Shown here: piece after piece, positions 23,390-34,119 of the stretch | Position numbering within the stretch: the stretch's first letter is position 1 | Layout: each line of letters opens with the position of its first letter | Assembly: GCA_958295665.1 (NCBI GenBank) | Contig: OY282559.1 | Location: 250,971,461 to 251,035,460, forward strand | DNA from: Tipula vernalis | Lineage: Eukaryota > Arthropoda > Insecta > Diptera > Tipulidae | Length of the DNA stretch: 64,000 nt | Direction: 5' to 3' | Translations under genes and position numbers: made by a program | The notes under the pieces: model-generated | What the model saw: the letters and a program-made list of their open reading frames with translations, nothing else | Told to the model about the DNA's origin: nothing | Database searches by the model: none

Positions 23390-24233
23390 GAAGCAGATGA
23401 ATGGTACGTTGATTCCGGTGCCTCATCACACATGACAGTACATGGTGAATGGTTGCAGAACATCAAAGTTCCTCCAAAAAGTGAAATTATTATAGCGAAT
23501 AATGATCATATTCAGATAGCCGCTGTAGGTGATGTACAATTTAATATATTTTCGGAAAACACTAATGATGTGGAACCTGTTTATGTTAAAAACGTTCTAC
23601 ATGCTCCAAATTTATCGACGAATTTACTTTCTGTGAGCAAGATGTGTTCTAATGGCAAAAGAGTAGTGTTTGATGTAGACGGTTGTAAAATTTATAATGA
23701 AGACAGTGTGTTGGTCGCGACTGCTAAACTAGAGGATAATATGTATAAACTAAATCGTGCTCCGGATCAACTTGAAAAAAAAAAAAAATAAGTGTATGAC
23801 AGCTAATAATGTTTATAATGAATGGATGTTATGGCATCGCCGTTTAGGCCATATGAATTTTGATTACATGAGACAATTGCAGAACATTTCCCTTCCATTC
23901 TGTGATAAACAACTATCTGTTTATACTAAAAAGCCATGTGTAGCATGTTTAAAGGGTAAACAAGCTAAACCACCTTTTAAAAATACTGGAACTCGTGCAA
24001 CAAAAGTGCTACAAATTGTACACTCCGATATTTGTGGCCCGATGGAGATAGATTCTCTAAGTGGTTCCAGATACTTTGTAACAATGATCGATGATTATAC
24101 CAGAAAAACTTTTGTTTACTTTTTAAAATCAAAGAATGAAGTAAAAGAATCATTTTTCTATTTTAAGAATGCCGTTGAAAACGAAACAGGACAACGAATA
24201 CAAATTCTGCGAACTGATGGTGGCACTGCGTGA
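23390..24233 (+). pseudogene. Copia protease and integrase N-terminal half
   Basis: The aspartic protease is marked by WYVDSGASSHMT near 23408. The frame from 23432 continues through protease folds to an A-run frameshift at about 23775-23788. The next frame holds the gag-pre-integrase HHCC zinc region (WHRRLGHMNFDYM, CVACLKGKQ). The integrase core follows, with the first Asp in IVHSDICGPM and the second in LRTDGG. The core is then cut by a small deletion with a stop at 24231. The integrase would insert element cDNA with 5-bp staggered cuts, matching the ATTTG duplication seen. Confidence 0.87.
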
Positions 24234-25026
24234 ATCTGGTATTCAACATCAAATAACCATGCCATATACTCCTGAACAAAATGGCGTCGCTGAACGACAA
24301 AACAGATCTATTGTGGAAAGAGCTCGTTGTTTGTTGTTTGATGCAAAGTTACAAAAACAGTTTTGGGCTGAAGCGGTTTCAACAGCTGTGTTTATCATGA
24401 ATAGATCACCAACCAAGGTATTATCCGATAAATTAGTTCCTAAAGAAGTTTGGTCTAATAAAAAATCAGATATGAAATTTCTAAGAATTTTTGGTTGCAA
24501 AGTTATGGCTCATGTACCCAGTCAAAAACGTAAGAAATGGGATGCCAAATCAACAGAATGTATTTTTGTTGGTTATCCTTCTGGAACAAAAGGATACCGG
24601 TTATATGTGCCTGAAACACAAAAAGTAATTCTTAGCCGAAATGTTGTTTTTATTGAGACTTATAATGACATTTTAACTCTCAATGGATGTAACGATGAAG
24701 CTGATCTCGATGCTAAAAAAGAATCAGAAATGGAATTCTTTATAAGACCTGAAGAAAATACGGTGCAAGTGGGAGTTAATGAACTTAAAGATGACAATTC
24801 TCAGATTTGTTTGAATGGGAATCTGAGTCAGATTATCAATGAAGATTATTGTTGTGAACCGTCTCAAGCTGAAAGTGATTTCTATGGTTTTTCAGATGAA
24901 AAAGAACAGAATATAAATGTCCAAGCTGTCGTAAAGAATTCAAAACAACGACATTCATCAAGAAAAACTGAGTTACCAAAGAAATTTGATAATTTTGTTA
25001 TGAAGGCAAATACAACTGAATTATAG
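24169..25026 (+). pseudogene. Copia integrase C-terminal half and linker
   Basis: After the break the integrase resumes with ESGIQHQITMPYTPEQNGVA, the block that contains the catalytic Glu (NGVAERQNRS). The conserved FWAEAVSTAVFIMNRSPTK and FGCKVMAHVP regions and CIFVGYPSGTKGYRLY follow. An acidic linker leads toward RT. Roughly ten residues normally lying between the second Asp and the GI motif are missing. The overlap with the previous frame (24169-24233) is only the frameshift zone. Confidence 0.85.
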
Positions 25027-26301
25027 GATCAGTCCTTTGACCGTACAAGAAGCATTAAGTCGATCAGACGAAAAATTCTGGAGAGAAGCCATGAAAAGTG
25101 AATATTACAAGGAGATTTAAATGAAGATATTTACATGGTAATGGCACAAAACTTTGTAAATTAAAAAAGGCTCTTTGCGGATTGAAGCAAGCCAGCAGAG
25201 TATGGAATATTAAATTGGACATGTTTTAACCAATATCGGGTTTAAACGATCAAAAGTAGATCCATATATTTATTATAATATAGAAAAATCAAAAATGATA
25301 TTTTTAGCAGTTTATGTGGATGATTTGCTGCTATTTAGTAATTGTGCCGAAATTAAAGATAAAGTTAAAATGGAACTTAATAATCATTTCAAGATGAAAG
25401 ATTTCGGTGAAGCTAAATCCTGTTTAGGGATAAATGTCACACGTGAACGTGAAAAGCATAAAATTTGCATAGATCAAGAAAAATATATTAATGAAGTTTT
25501 AATTAGATTCAACATGTCCAATTGTAATCCTGTATCTACTCCTTGTGATATAATTGTGAAACTGTCGAAAGAAATGTGTCCGAAAAACACAAGTGAAATC
25601 AATGAAATGGAGTGTGTGCCATATCAACAAGCTGTTGGGAGTATTTTGTATGCTGCTCAAGGTACCAGACCTGACATTGCGTATGCAGTTAGTATAGTGA
25701 GCCGTTTTAACAATAATCCTGGTAGACAACATTGGAATGCTGTTAAGAGAATTCTGCGGTATTTGAAGGGAACGTCCAGCATGAAACTTGAATTCTCATA
25801 ATATGGAAATTCAGATCTCATGGGATAATGTGATGCTGATTGGGCTGGTGACATTGATGAAAGGCGATCAGTTACTGGTTACGTATTCATGATGCAAGGT
25901 GGCCCACTTTCATGGAGTAGTAAAAAACAACCAACTGTAGCCCTATCCACAACCGAAGCCGAATATATGGCCCTCTCTGCTGCAACACAAGAAGCTATGT
26001 GGCTTAAAAATTTTGAAAATTAATTTCAATTTGGTAAACCGAAATCGGTGAAGATTCTATGTGACAATAAGAGTGCCCTCGATCTTGCTGCAACTAATGG
26101 TTAGCATGCATGAACTAAGCACATAGACATTAGACATCATTACGTACGAAAACGTGTTGAAGATCAGAAAATAAAGATTGCATCAATCTCAACGAACCAG
26201 ATGGTTGCAGATATATTACCCAAAGAATTAAGTAAGGACAAACATACATATGTACATCCTGCTGTAGTGGACTTGGTTTACGGAATTGAATATATGTTCT
26301 A
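25027..26301 (+). pseudogene. Copia reverse transcriptase and RNase H, internally deleted
   Basis: RT begins with a TVQEALSRSDEKFWREAM-type motif near 25040. The finger and first palm blocks are lost around 25100-25130, and it resumes with KALCGLKQASRVWN. The catalytic YVDDLL box lies in 25295-25801, with CLGINVTRE and QQAVGSILYAAQGTRPDIAY. RNase H is at 25802-26301: [29 protein letters not shown] and HIDIRHHYVR are all visible, interrupted by three stops. Without the deleted blocks the polymerase cannot function. Confidence 0.87.
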
Positions 26302-26308
26302 GTGGAAG

Positions 26309-26357
26309 TGTTGGAGTGAGAACATTTTTTATATCCGTGTAAAAGAGATAGATATGT

Positions 26358-26410
<53 letters not shown>

Positions 26411-26537
26411 CTGAGCTGTGCTTGTATTATTGTCATGAAGTTTATGCTTAACCTAAATATATAATCTTTGATTTTGTAACGTGTACATTCGTGTTTTATT
26501 CTAATTGTATTCTCTCCGAACTAATTATATCCCAACA
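26309..26537 (+). repeat. Copia 3' LTR with expanded (AT)n
   Basis: 229 bp, beginning TGTTGGAGTG and ending ATATCCCAACA. It is 41 bp longer than the 5' LTR, mostly because of an AT dinucleotide tract at 26361-26404. The preceding purines (AGTGGAAG) are a short polypurine-tract candidate. Confidence 0.9.
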
Positions 26538-26542
26538 ATTTG

Positions 26543-28800
26543 TCCAACTGAAAAAGTGGAACAGATGTTGCGATGCAATTTGTTTGACGAGATATTAATT
26601 ATTGAGTATTTTTCAGACGATGAATTAGAATTATCGGTTCAGGATAGATTTAATAAATTGATTAATGATTTTGAGGGTAGACGACCTTAATAAAATAACA
26701 ATAAAGGAAAGATTTTCTATACCATTAATAGACGACTGTATAAAAAAATGGCGAGGAAAAAAGTGTTTTCACTAATAGACATACGAAGTTGGCTCCGTGA
26801 AATATACCGCGTTTGTTACGCCGGACGAGCAATACGAATATCTAAAAATGCCCTTTGGCCTATGTAATGCACCGATGGTATTTCAGCGATTTATAGTAAT
26901 AATTTTTAAACAATTAATTAAATCAGGTGACGTGATAATTTACATTGACGATATCCCGGTGGCGACGGATACAATTGAAAAACATTTTTAAATACTCAAA
27001 AAGGTGTTTGACATATTGAATGCGAATTTTTTAAAGATTCAATCAACTAAATATAGTTTTCCTGGGTTACAAGATTGATCAAGATGAAATTTGCCCCACG
27101 CGTCGTGACGTCGCGACTCCTTGATGCAATTCAAAATTATCCATACCTAAGAATGTCCACGAACTTCACCGTTTTATCTGTTTAACAAGCTTCTTTAGAC
27201 GGTTTATACAATATTATTCGATATTAGCTAAACCCTTATACGATTTGTTAAAAAAGGTGCTGATTATAGATTTGATAAAGTTCAAGTAGACTCATTTCAA
27301 TTGTTAAGGTCTAGATTCCAGATTACATCGTCACCAACTTTGAGTTTATATAATCCTAGCGCAGCTACCGAATTACATACGGACGCTAGCTTAATAGGTT
27401 TTGGTCCTATCTTGTTACAGCGCCAAACAGATGGATATCTCCATCCTGTTTTATTTTATAGCAAACGAACGAACGAAACTGAAGTACGTTATCACTCCTA
27501 TACGAACTGGAAACGCTTGCTATCATCTACGAGTATATGCTCTGCAACGTTTTCACGTATATGTATATGGAATTTATGTCAAATTATAAACTGATATTCA
27601 TTAAAACTGCCGTTGGAAAATAAAGATACTAATAATCGAATAATGCGGTATGCATTGTAATTGGAAAAGTATGATTATGAGATTGTTCATCGTGGTAATG
27701 ACAGAATGCGACATGTTGACGCGCTTTGTCGTGCACCAAATATATGGATATTGGAATGCAATCTTTCGAGAAATCTGGAAATACAAGAACAGGTTATTAT
27801 TTTGGGTCCCTCAGGTCTTTGTCGATGAAATAATAAGACAACACCATAATATCGGACACGTAGGTGTTAATAAAACTATCGAAATAGATCGATGAATCGA
27901 TTTATTAGATGTAATTATTGGTTCACGAATATGGTGGAAAAAATTAACGAGTTTATTAAAAAATCTATGAAATGTATTATTTATGAACCGAAAGCGCATA
28001 CAGAGGGTTTCCTCCATGAATGTGACAGGCCGTTTCATACGATCCATGTGGATCATGAAGGTCCGTTAGAAACAACCAGGCGAGGTTATAGGTATATTTT
28101 TGCAGTTGTTGACGGTTTTGGTAAATTTACGAAACTATTCCAGACGAAGACGACGAACACGACCGAAGTTTCAAACATTAAAAATCGTACATTAACCAGT
28201 TCAGCGTATCTTTACGAATAATATTACATCAGGGTACATGTTTCACCTCACATAATATCAAGATATTTGTAAACGAAGTGAACGTTCAACATGTGTTAAC
28301 CGCCACTAATTCTCCCCAATCAAACGGTCGGGTTGAACGAATTAATCGTACCTTTAAACCGATACTTTCAAAAATTGTTGATTTCGATCCTAATAAAAGT
28401 TGGGACACTATCCTTAATGATACTGAATTTGTGATAAACAATACGCAAAACCGAACTATAGGAACTACACCGTCACGTCAATTGCACTTTTTGGCGTTAA
28501 TCAAATTAAGTCAAATGGTGTTCTGAAACAATTTATTGATTCTGAGAATGAGAATGTAAGTAGAAATCTAAATGAAATAAGATACTGTATTGCAAAATGT
28601 ACGCGAACGAACGAAGAGAAAAATAAAGTTTATTTCGACAAGAAACATAGAGACGCACATAGGTATGAAGTTGGTGATTATGTCTTTATACGAAACATTG
28701 TAAACAAGCCGGGAATTACTTATAAGCTTTTGCCAAGATTCAAGGGACCATACATGCGAACGATACATTGGCGGTTTTTAATTTGTAAGCAATCCTAGTT
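26543..28800 (+). pseudogene. Gypsy pol remnant (RT, RNase H, integrase), distal half
   Basis: Continues the gypsy element after the copia insertion. RT fragments show FSLIDI (first Asp) near 26770, YEYLKMPFGLCNAPMVFQRF, and the catalytic YIDDIPVATD near 26941. RNase H shows TELHTDASLIGFG near 27375. The integrase zinc region is around 27833-27990 (HHNIGHVGVNKT). The core has VDHEGPLETTRRGYRYIFAV (the position before EGP is His) near 28047, and NSPQSNGRVERINRTF with the catalytic Glu near 28311. At least six frameshifts or stops occur. The RT start is damaged and the thumb mostly lost. Confidence 0.83.
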
Positions 28801-28826
28801 GATTGAAAAGTCAGATATGGCCAAAA

Positions 28827-28975
28827 TGTATGGTTTATATTTAATGTAAAATACTTATCATAACAAATAATAGATGTCACTATATTGAATAAAGAATATA
28901 TCGTTTAGTTCGTAATACGAGGTGTCATGGCGAAAGAATAAAGAAAGAATATAGAATCCAAATGACGTTACTACA
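28827..28975 (+). repeat. Gypsy 3' LTR
   Basis: Begins TGTATGGTTTATATTTAATG and ends GACGTTACTACA. It matches the 5' LTR at 15263-15467 except for point changes and loss of about 55 internal bases, consistent with this being the oldest element of the nest. Confidence 0.83.
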
Positions 28976-30587
28976 CATGGTAATTTCTAATCACTTATTA
29001 TCATGAAATTCAAAAGTTCTGTACCTTCTGCGAACTACCTAGGATGGATCTTAAAATAATTTTTTGAATTTTGTCATTTTTTTATGAATGATTTACTTTT
29101 ATAGTTTGCAGATGTCGCCCTTTTTTAACCCTTGCCAAATGCATTCATACATACAACATACCAAAAAGAATACTTCAAAATTGACTTTGAAACAAAGCAT
29201 TTCCACGGGCAAAATGAATAAAAATCGCCAAAATGGAACATTCCCATATGAAACAAAATTCAACTTCCAAAGAAAAAGTTTCCTGTTGTTGTAAATTATT
29301 GTTTATTTTAAACCCCGCGTTGTTGTATAATATCAGAGCACACTGTATTTTATAGAGCCATAATCTAAAAATCTGAGCTTTTATAAAGGAATTGGAAACG
29401 ATGAAAATATCAAACTTTCCATAGTAAAACACATAAAACATATGCGAAATCACTTTTTCTTCAAAGAATGATTATTAAATGAAAATTCACAAACTCTTTA
29501 TTACTCATATACTAATATATAATTCACAGTGTGCGGCCGTAACGCTTTTCTTATATTTCCAATTTAGATGCTTGAATTTTATAACTAAGTAGTCCGAGTG
29601 ATATAGGTGGTGACTTTTTAACAAGGAACTTCGAATAGTAAATGTTTCGGGTTCGATGCTTATCGAAGTAATTATTAGTTTTAATAATTTTTTTGCCTAT
29701 AACGGTATTTCATTTTTTCAATACGAATTGAAAAACATAAAATTTTATATTGTAAGACAATGATTATAATGTAATATGTAATAATACATTTTTTAAAACT
29801 GTAATGTACATTTAGGCTGGTACCGAAAATTATTTTTCGATATTCAATTTTTTCCAATAAGCTTTCGGGTTCGATCCTCACCAAGAACGTTTTGCATTAT
29901 TTTTTATTTTTTTTTCATTTTATAACGGCATTTCATTACAACATAACGAATTGAAAACTATATCCTCTTTATTTATTATTAAATAATATACCCAGTGTGG
30001 GGCGAGACGCTATATGTATAATTATACACCCCACACACTAACACTACTACAAACTAAATGCACCAACACCTCATTGTATCAATATTTCGCGTATAATACG
30101 GCCCGCTGTAAATTTCAGCTAAGTGAGCCTTTTTTAATTCGTGGAGCCCTTTCGAAGCAATCATGACCATAGGAACCATTGTAAAATTAGTTTCAAATAC
30201 TCATATACATAGGTATCGGGTGTGTTTATAAAAATAAGAAACTGAAATTTATTTTATTTCTTCAATTGTTTTGTTTAGTTCTTATGTTTTACGTGTGAAT
30301 AAAGTGTTAAAATTGTGTCATTTTATTGAATTTAAAGATAGTTTTTTATTATTGCACTAACGTGTGAAAAATTAGAGCGAAACTTTCGCTCAATTTTTAA
30401 CGAATTTACACAGACGTTGTGTAAATAGATTTGTTATATAGATCTTAATAAATGTAAGCAATATTAAAACTTTTGAAATGTCAATGTTCCCGAAAAAGAT
30501 TAAATTATTTAAATTTTACTTTACATGAGAAATCAAAATTTTAAACTTTTTAACTAGAATGGAACGAATTGTGAACGACAACTAAGG
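28976..30587. other. Non-coding spacer with a small hairpin at 29993-30049
   Basis: No gene recognised. AGTGTGGGG (29993) is inverted as CCCCACACACT (ending 30049), giving a potential hairpin with an AT-rich loop. GGTTCGATGC (29649) and GGTTCGATCC (29868) resemble pol III B boxes but have no convincing A box or cloverleaf. The open frames at 29088-29453 and 29681-29884 are not protein-like. Confidence 0.45.
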
Positions 30588-31582
30588 TGGAGAAATCGAC
30601 AGTCGCAAGAAGGTCATCAACGCAATAATGAGCAAAAATGCCAACGACTTTTAAATAAAATGCCGGGAAAAGGCATAATTCGCAGAGCTCAAAATGCAAA
30701 TCGAAAGAAAGTGAAAGATCTCATCACCAACAGGCGAGCATTTGGACAACGAGAGTTCAACGAATGGGTTTTGCAATTGGGCGATGGCAGATTGCGAAAT
30801 GATCTGGAAGAAGCCGATCCCGATTTAGTCGAAATTCCTGAGGAAATGATAGAGCGTGAAAACATCATTCGATCAATTTTTGGAGTTGAAATTCGAACAA
30901 CAACTGCTGATGAAATCACCGATGTCGCCAACAAGATCATTCTCAGTCCAAAAAATGTTCATGTCACAAAGCTCAACAATGCCATTCTCGATCTTTTACC
31001 GGGAGATGCAACAACCTTCCTGAGCATTGACTCAATGATCTCCGACGACCCGAACGATGCAATCGATTTTCCAGTCGAATTTTTGAATTCTCAACCCCTT
31101 TTGGCATGCCTTCTCATTCACTGAAATTGAAAGTTGGTGCGTTCATCATGTTGCTAAGGAATTTGGATCCAAAGAAGGGACTTCTGAATGGAACTCGATT
31201 GATCGTGAAAAAGCTGTTCAGGAATTGTATCAAGGCGGAAATAATCGCAGGCAGCAATAAGGGAGCGGAAGTTTGCATCCCCCGAATCGACTTGGAACCA
31301 AGCGAGAGCAGCTTAGGATTTCAAATGAAGCGACGACAATTTCCCATCATTTTGGCTTTTGCATTGACGATTAACAAGGCTCAGGGACAATCATTCGATA
31401 AGGTTGGGGTGTTTTTACCAGAACCTGTTTTTGCTCATGGCCAGCTTTATGTAGCTTTAGCGCGAGTACGAAATCATGAAAACCTTAGAGTGCTGATCAA
31501 CAATTTCTCATACCAAGGCGCAATAATAAATGATAACTGTACATTTACAAGAAACGTTGTGATAAAAGAATTATTGAATTAA
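30588..31582 (+). pseudogene. Helitron RepHel remnant (helicase C-terminus fused to N-terminal scrap)
   Basis: The frame starts with a basic Gln/Arg-rich stretch (RNRQSQEGHQRNNEQKCQR) like the N-terminus of Helitron proteins, then jumps directly to helicase sequence (FGQREFNEWVLQLGDGRL). The nuclease (Rep) domain and Walker motifs normally between are absent. The first frame ends at 31124. A frameshift leads into 31106-31582, which holds the Pif1-type helicase C-terminus: LKVGAFIMLLRNLDPKKGL, NGTRLIV, FALTINKAQGQSFDKVGV and YVALARVRNHENL. The intact enzyme drives rolling-circle transposition. The TC...CTRR ends of a Helitron were not located. Confidence 0.85.
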
Positions 31583-32370
31583 TATTAAATTGTCTTATTT
31601 CGTATTATTTTAGGAAAAAAAAACATTTTACTTTTCAGGCTATGGGGCCATATTACGTAACGCTTCATGGGGGTGGCTTCATGATTTGTTACGATTTGTT
31701 AAAGATAGGGAGGAGTGAACATAGATCATATCATTGATAGAAAAATTCACTTTCACATGATTAAAATAATTTAAAAATGTGAATACTTTTATGTTACGCC
31801 TGGGAGAGGGAGGGGTTTTGAAATATGTTACGATCTTTTAGGAAGGGGAAGTAAGGGGTATAAAAAGCAAATAAATATGTGAACTACTATATATCGAGTT
31901 TTCAGAAACTTCCGTCAGTTTTGACGGGTAATTACTAGTTATGAAATAATTAGCAGAAATATTTGAAATTCACCCTATATGAATGTCACTTTAGAAAATG
32001 ATTCCGATTTTCGTTTAATAATTGATTTATTTAAAGACATATTTTTACAACAACAACAATCTCCACTAAATTTAATAAAAGCTTAGCTATATTTTGTTGA
32101 GAAATTTACAACAACAATTGCATTAAACAGAAGAATTAAATAACTCCAAAAATTAATTCGAATTATTTAATTCATTCCTAATTTTAGTTATGATACCTGA
32201 CACCAGGTGTACATATTTTTTATTTTATTTATGACAATTCAAAACGCGTCAATTTAGTTTGGGTTGTCAATAAAAATTTTTAAATTTTTAGTTTGTTTTG
32301 TTTAATAACTTGAGATGTGCCTATGTATAAAAATCATATTTTTCTTTTATAAACTATCGCCGAGAATAAA
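31583..32370. other. Spacer with a degenerate direct repeat near 31650-31860
   Basis: Two similar segments of about 70 bases, each with a TTACG word, a G-rich run (GGGAGGGAGGGG-like) and TGTTACGAT, start near 31654 and 31793. No TIR or coding frame was identified. The rest is AT-rich. Confidence 0.4.
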
Positions 32371-33414
32371 ATGGATAGTGGTGGAATTTGCCCAATTAAT
32401 TTGACATCATCCTCAACAAAGTCTTCCGATTCGGATGATTTCCGTTTGGCTTGTACAAGTGATGAAAAAAAACAATTTTATGGAGACGATTGACAATTAT
32501 AGTGACGAGAGCTTCAGGAAACATTTCTTACTTTTTCGAGAGACGGTTGCGACCTTAGTAGGTAAGTTCATTTTAATCATTTTTAGTTCTCAGAGTTATA
32601 CCAGTCAACAAATATGTGTCCAAGCCACAATCATGGTGGTTATCCAAAAGTTGGAGCCAAAAAGGAAATCTATATATTTCTATGGTATGTAGCGAATACC
32701 ATTACCTATAGACAAATGGGCCACCTCTTTGGAATAAGTAATTCCACGGCTTAGAATGTTGTCAACAAGGTTGCATCGTGGTTAGTCAGTGTTGCAAATG
32801 ATTATATTGTATGGCCACATTCCGCTCAACATATTTAACAAACAACGATATGCTTCGAATTAATGGGAGGAATATGAGTTGTGTTGGGTGCTATAGATGG
32901 TACCCACATCAAAATCAAAAAAACCATTTATAAATCCGGAACTATATTTTAATAGAAAGGGTTATTACAGTGTTCTACTGCAGGCAGTGGTAGATGCTAA
33001 AAAGCGTTTTATCGACGTATACTGCGGTGAGCCCGGCTAAGACGGTCTCCGTTGTTTCGCCTCGCTTCTCTGTGTGAATTGTTTAATAATCAACAACAAC
33101 ACAATTTTAATAAGATACGCTCATCAACAAGAATCGTCGTCAAAGATACCTTCGGTTTGATGAAATGCCGTTTTCGCAGGCTATTACATTTCACCGAACA
33201 CTGCGATTTGTGAATTGTGAAAAATATCATCGTAGCATGCTGTGTTCTACATAATATATTTTTGAATGCTAGCGACCCTTGGGATGAAGTGCCGGTTGAA
33301 GTTCATGATACAAGCAATATCCTTCCGGACGCTGAGCCATCCGAGGTGGATAATCGACGAATAGAGCTTCGACAACAAGTAGTAAATGACTTTTCTTCAC
33401 AAAATTTGTTGTAA
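32371..33414 (+). pseudogene. PIF/Harbinger (HARBI1-like) transposase
   Basis: ATG at 32371. Broken frames give FRKHFLLFRETVATLVGKF, then the HTH-containing part (NTITYRQMGHLFGISNSTA). The DDE_4 catalytic block opens with GAIDGTHIKI (first Asp), and a QAVVDAKKRFIDVYCGEPG segment holds the second. The C-terminal part (KDTFGLMKCRFRRLLHF, KNIIVACCVLHNIFLNASDP) is largely continuous from 33151 to the stop at 33412-33414. At least five stops or frameshifts interrupt it. The protein would cut at 3-bp TWA targets together with its Myb-like partner, which lies convergently at 33548-34054. Confidence 0.85.
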
Positions 33415-33547
33415 AAAATAAAAATACAAACATTTTAAAATTTGTCGTGTTTATTTTTGAATAATTCAATTCAGTTAAATTATAATTAGGTAGAAAAATT
33501 AGTTAAATATTATTATTTATTATATTATTTTTTAAATATTCAATAAT

Positions 33548-34054
33548 TCACAGTGCAATTGCCTTTCTTTCTTCATGCCATTTTCTTTGTTCTTCATGCA
33601 TTTTTAAGAAACCCTCATGCCTTTTATGTTTGTTTTTCTCTCTTTGGTCTTTAGCCGCTTCTCTATTTTTTAAGAATTCTAGCTTTTTAGCTAAAGCGGA
33701 TTTCTTGGGCGGTCTGTCTTTTTTTTCGTGGTTGAGACGGCCTTTTAATATTCTCGGGTAAGGATACTTCTATTAAATCGCCAATGTCGACTTGGCTTTG
33801 GCTTTATAATACCGGAGATGCTGTAACTGGAAGTTGGTATGAAGTTGATGGACCGGCCACTTCTGATGAAATATGCCGATCTTTCCTTACTATTGGAACT
33901 GGTGATTTTATAGATCCAGCTGCACTAGTATGGAACTTTGAAAAAGTAAAGTAAAGCTCTTGGAGTAAATCTTTGTAGGGCTCTACCCCATATCCGCTTC
34001 CCGATTTAAAATTATTATCCAGCGCATCTTTATAAGCCTTTGAATGGCGTATTC
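33548..34054 (-). pseudogene. PIF/Harbinger Myb/SANT-like partner protein, C-terminal exon
   Basis: On the minus strand a TTTCTTGTAG acceptor precedes an open stretch from 34054 (HSKAYKDALDNNFKSGSGYG, VEPYKDLLQELYF), then a Ser/Pro linker ending in a stop near 33805. A second frame gives a basic helical C-terminus (KKLEFLKNREAAKDQREKN, MHEEQRKWHEERKAIAL) ending at a TGA at 33548-33550. This matches the second gene of PIF/Harbinger elements, which assists nuclear import and DNA binding of the transposase. The N-terminal SANT exon is not recognised and may be lost at the boundary with the gypsy fragment at 34120. Confidence 0.72.
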
Positions 34055-34119
34055 TACAAGAAATTAATTTAATTTCATAAATTGTTAAACTTAACTAATT
34101 ACTTCATGTTACACCAAGT

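Larger units (their letters stand above)
16682..26537 (+). mobile_element. Ty1/copia retrotransposon nested in gypsy, itself interrupted by a P element
   Basis: LTRs at 16682-16869 and 26309-26537 begin TGTTGG and end CCAACA. The flanks are ATTTG (16677-16681) and ATTTG (26538-26542), a clean 5-bp target duplication inside the gypsy protease/pol region. The internal order gag, protease, integrase, RT, RNase H is the copia order (integrase before RT). Gag is split by the P-type transposon at 17064-22751. Without that insert the element is about 4.2 kb, short of the usual copia length because pol has internal deletions. Confidence 0.92.
15263..28975 (+). mobile_element. Ty3/gypsy retrotransposon, split by a nested copia insertion
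   Basis: A 205-bp left LTR (15263-15467) and a related 149-bp right LTR (28827-28975) bound the element; both begin TGTA and end CTACA. Gag and protease lie at 15615-16680; RT, RNase H and integrase lie at 26543-28790. The two halves are separated by a copia element at 16682-26537 with a 5-bp ATTTG duplication. Without the insert the gypsy is roughly 3.85 kb, shorter than full-length relatives, so parts of pol are deleted. No target duplication is evident outside the LTRs. All frames are interrupted. Confidence 0.88.

Noticed and set aside
29580..29900. Possible tRNA or SINE heads (GGTTCGATGC, GGTTCGATCC)
   Set aside because: Only B-box-like words; no A box, cloverleaf or acceptor-stem pairing that I could build.
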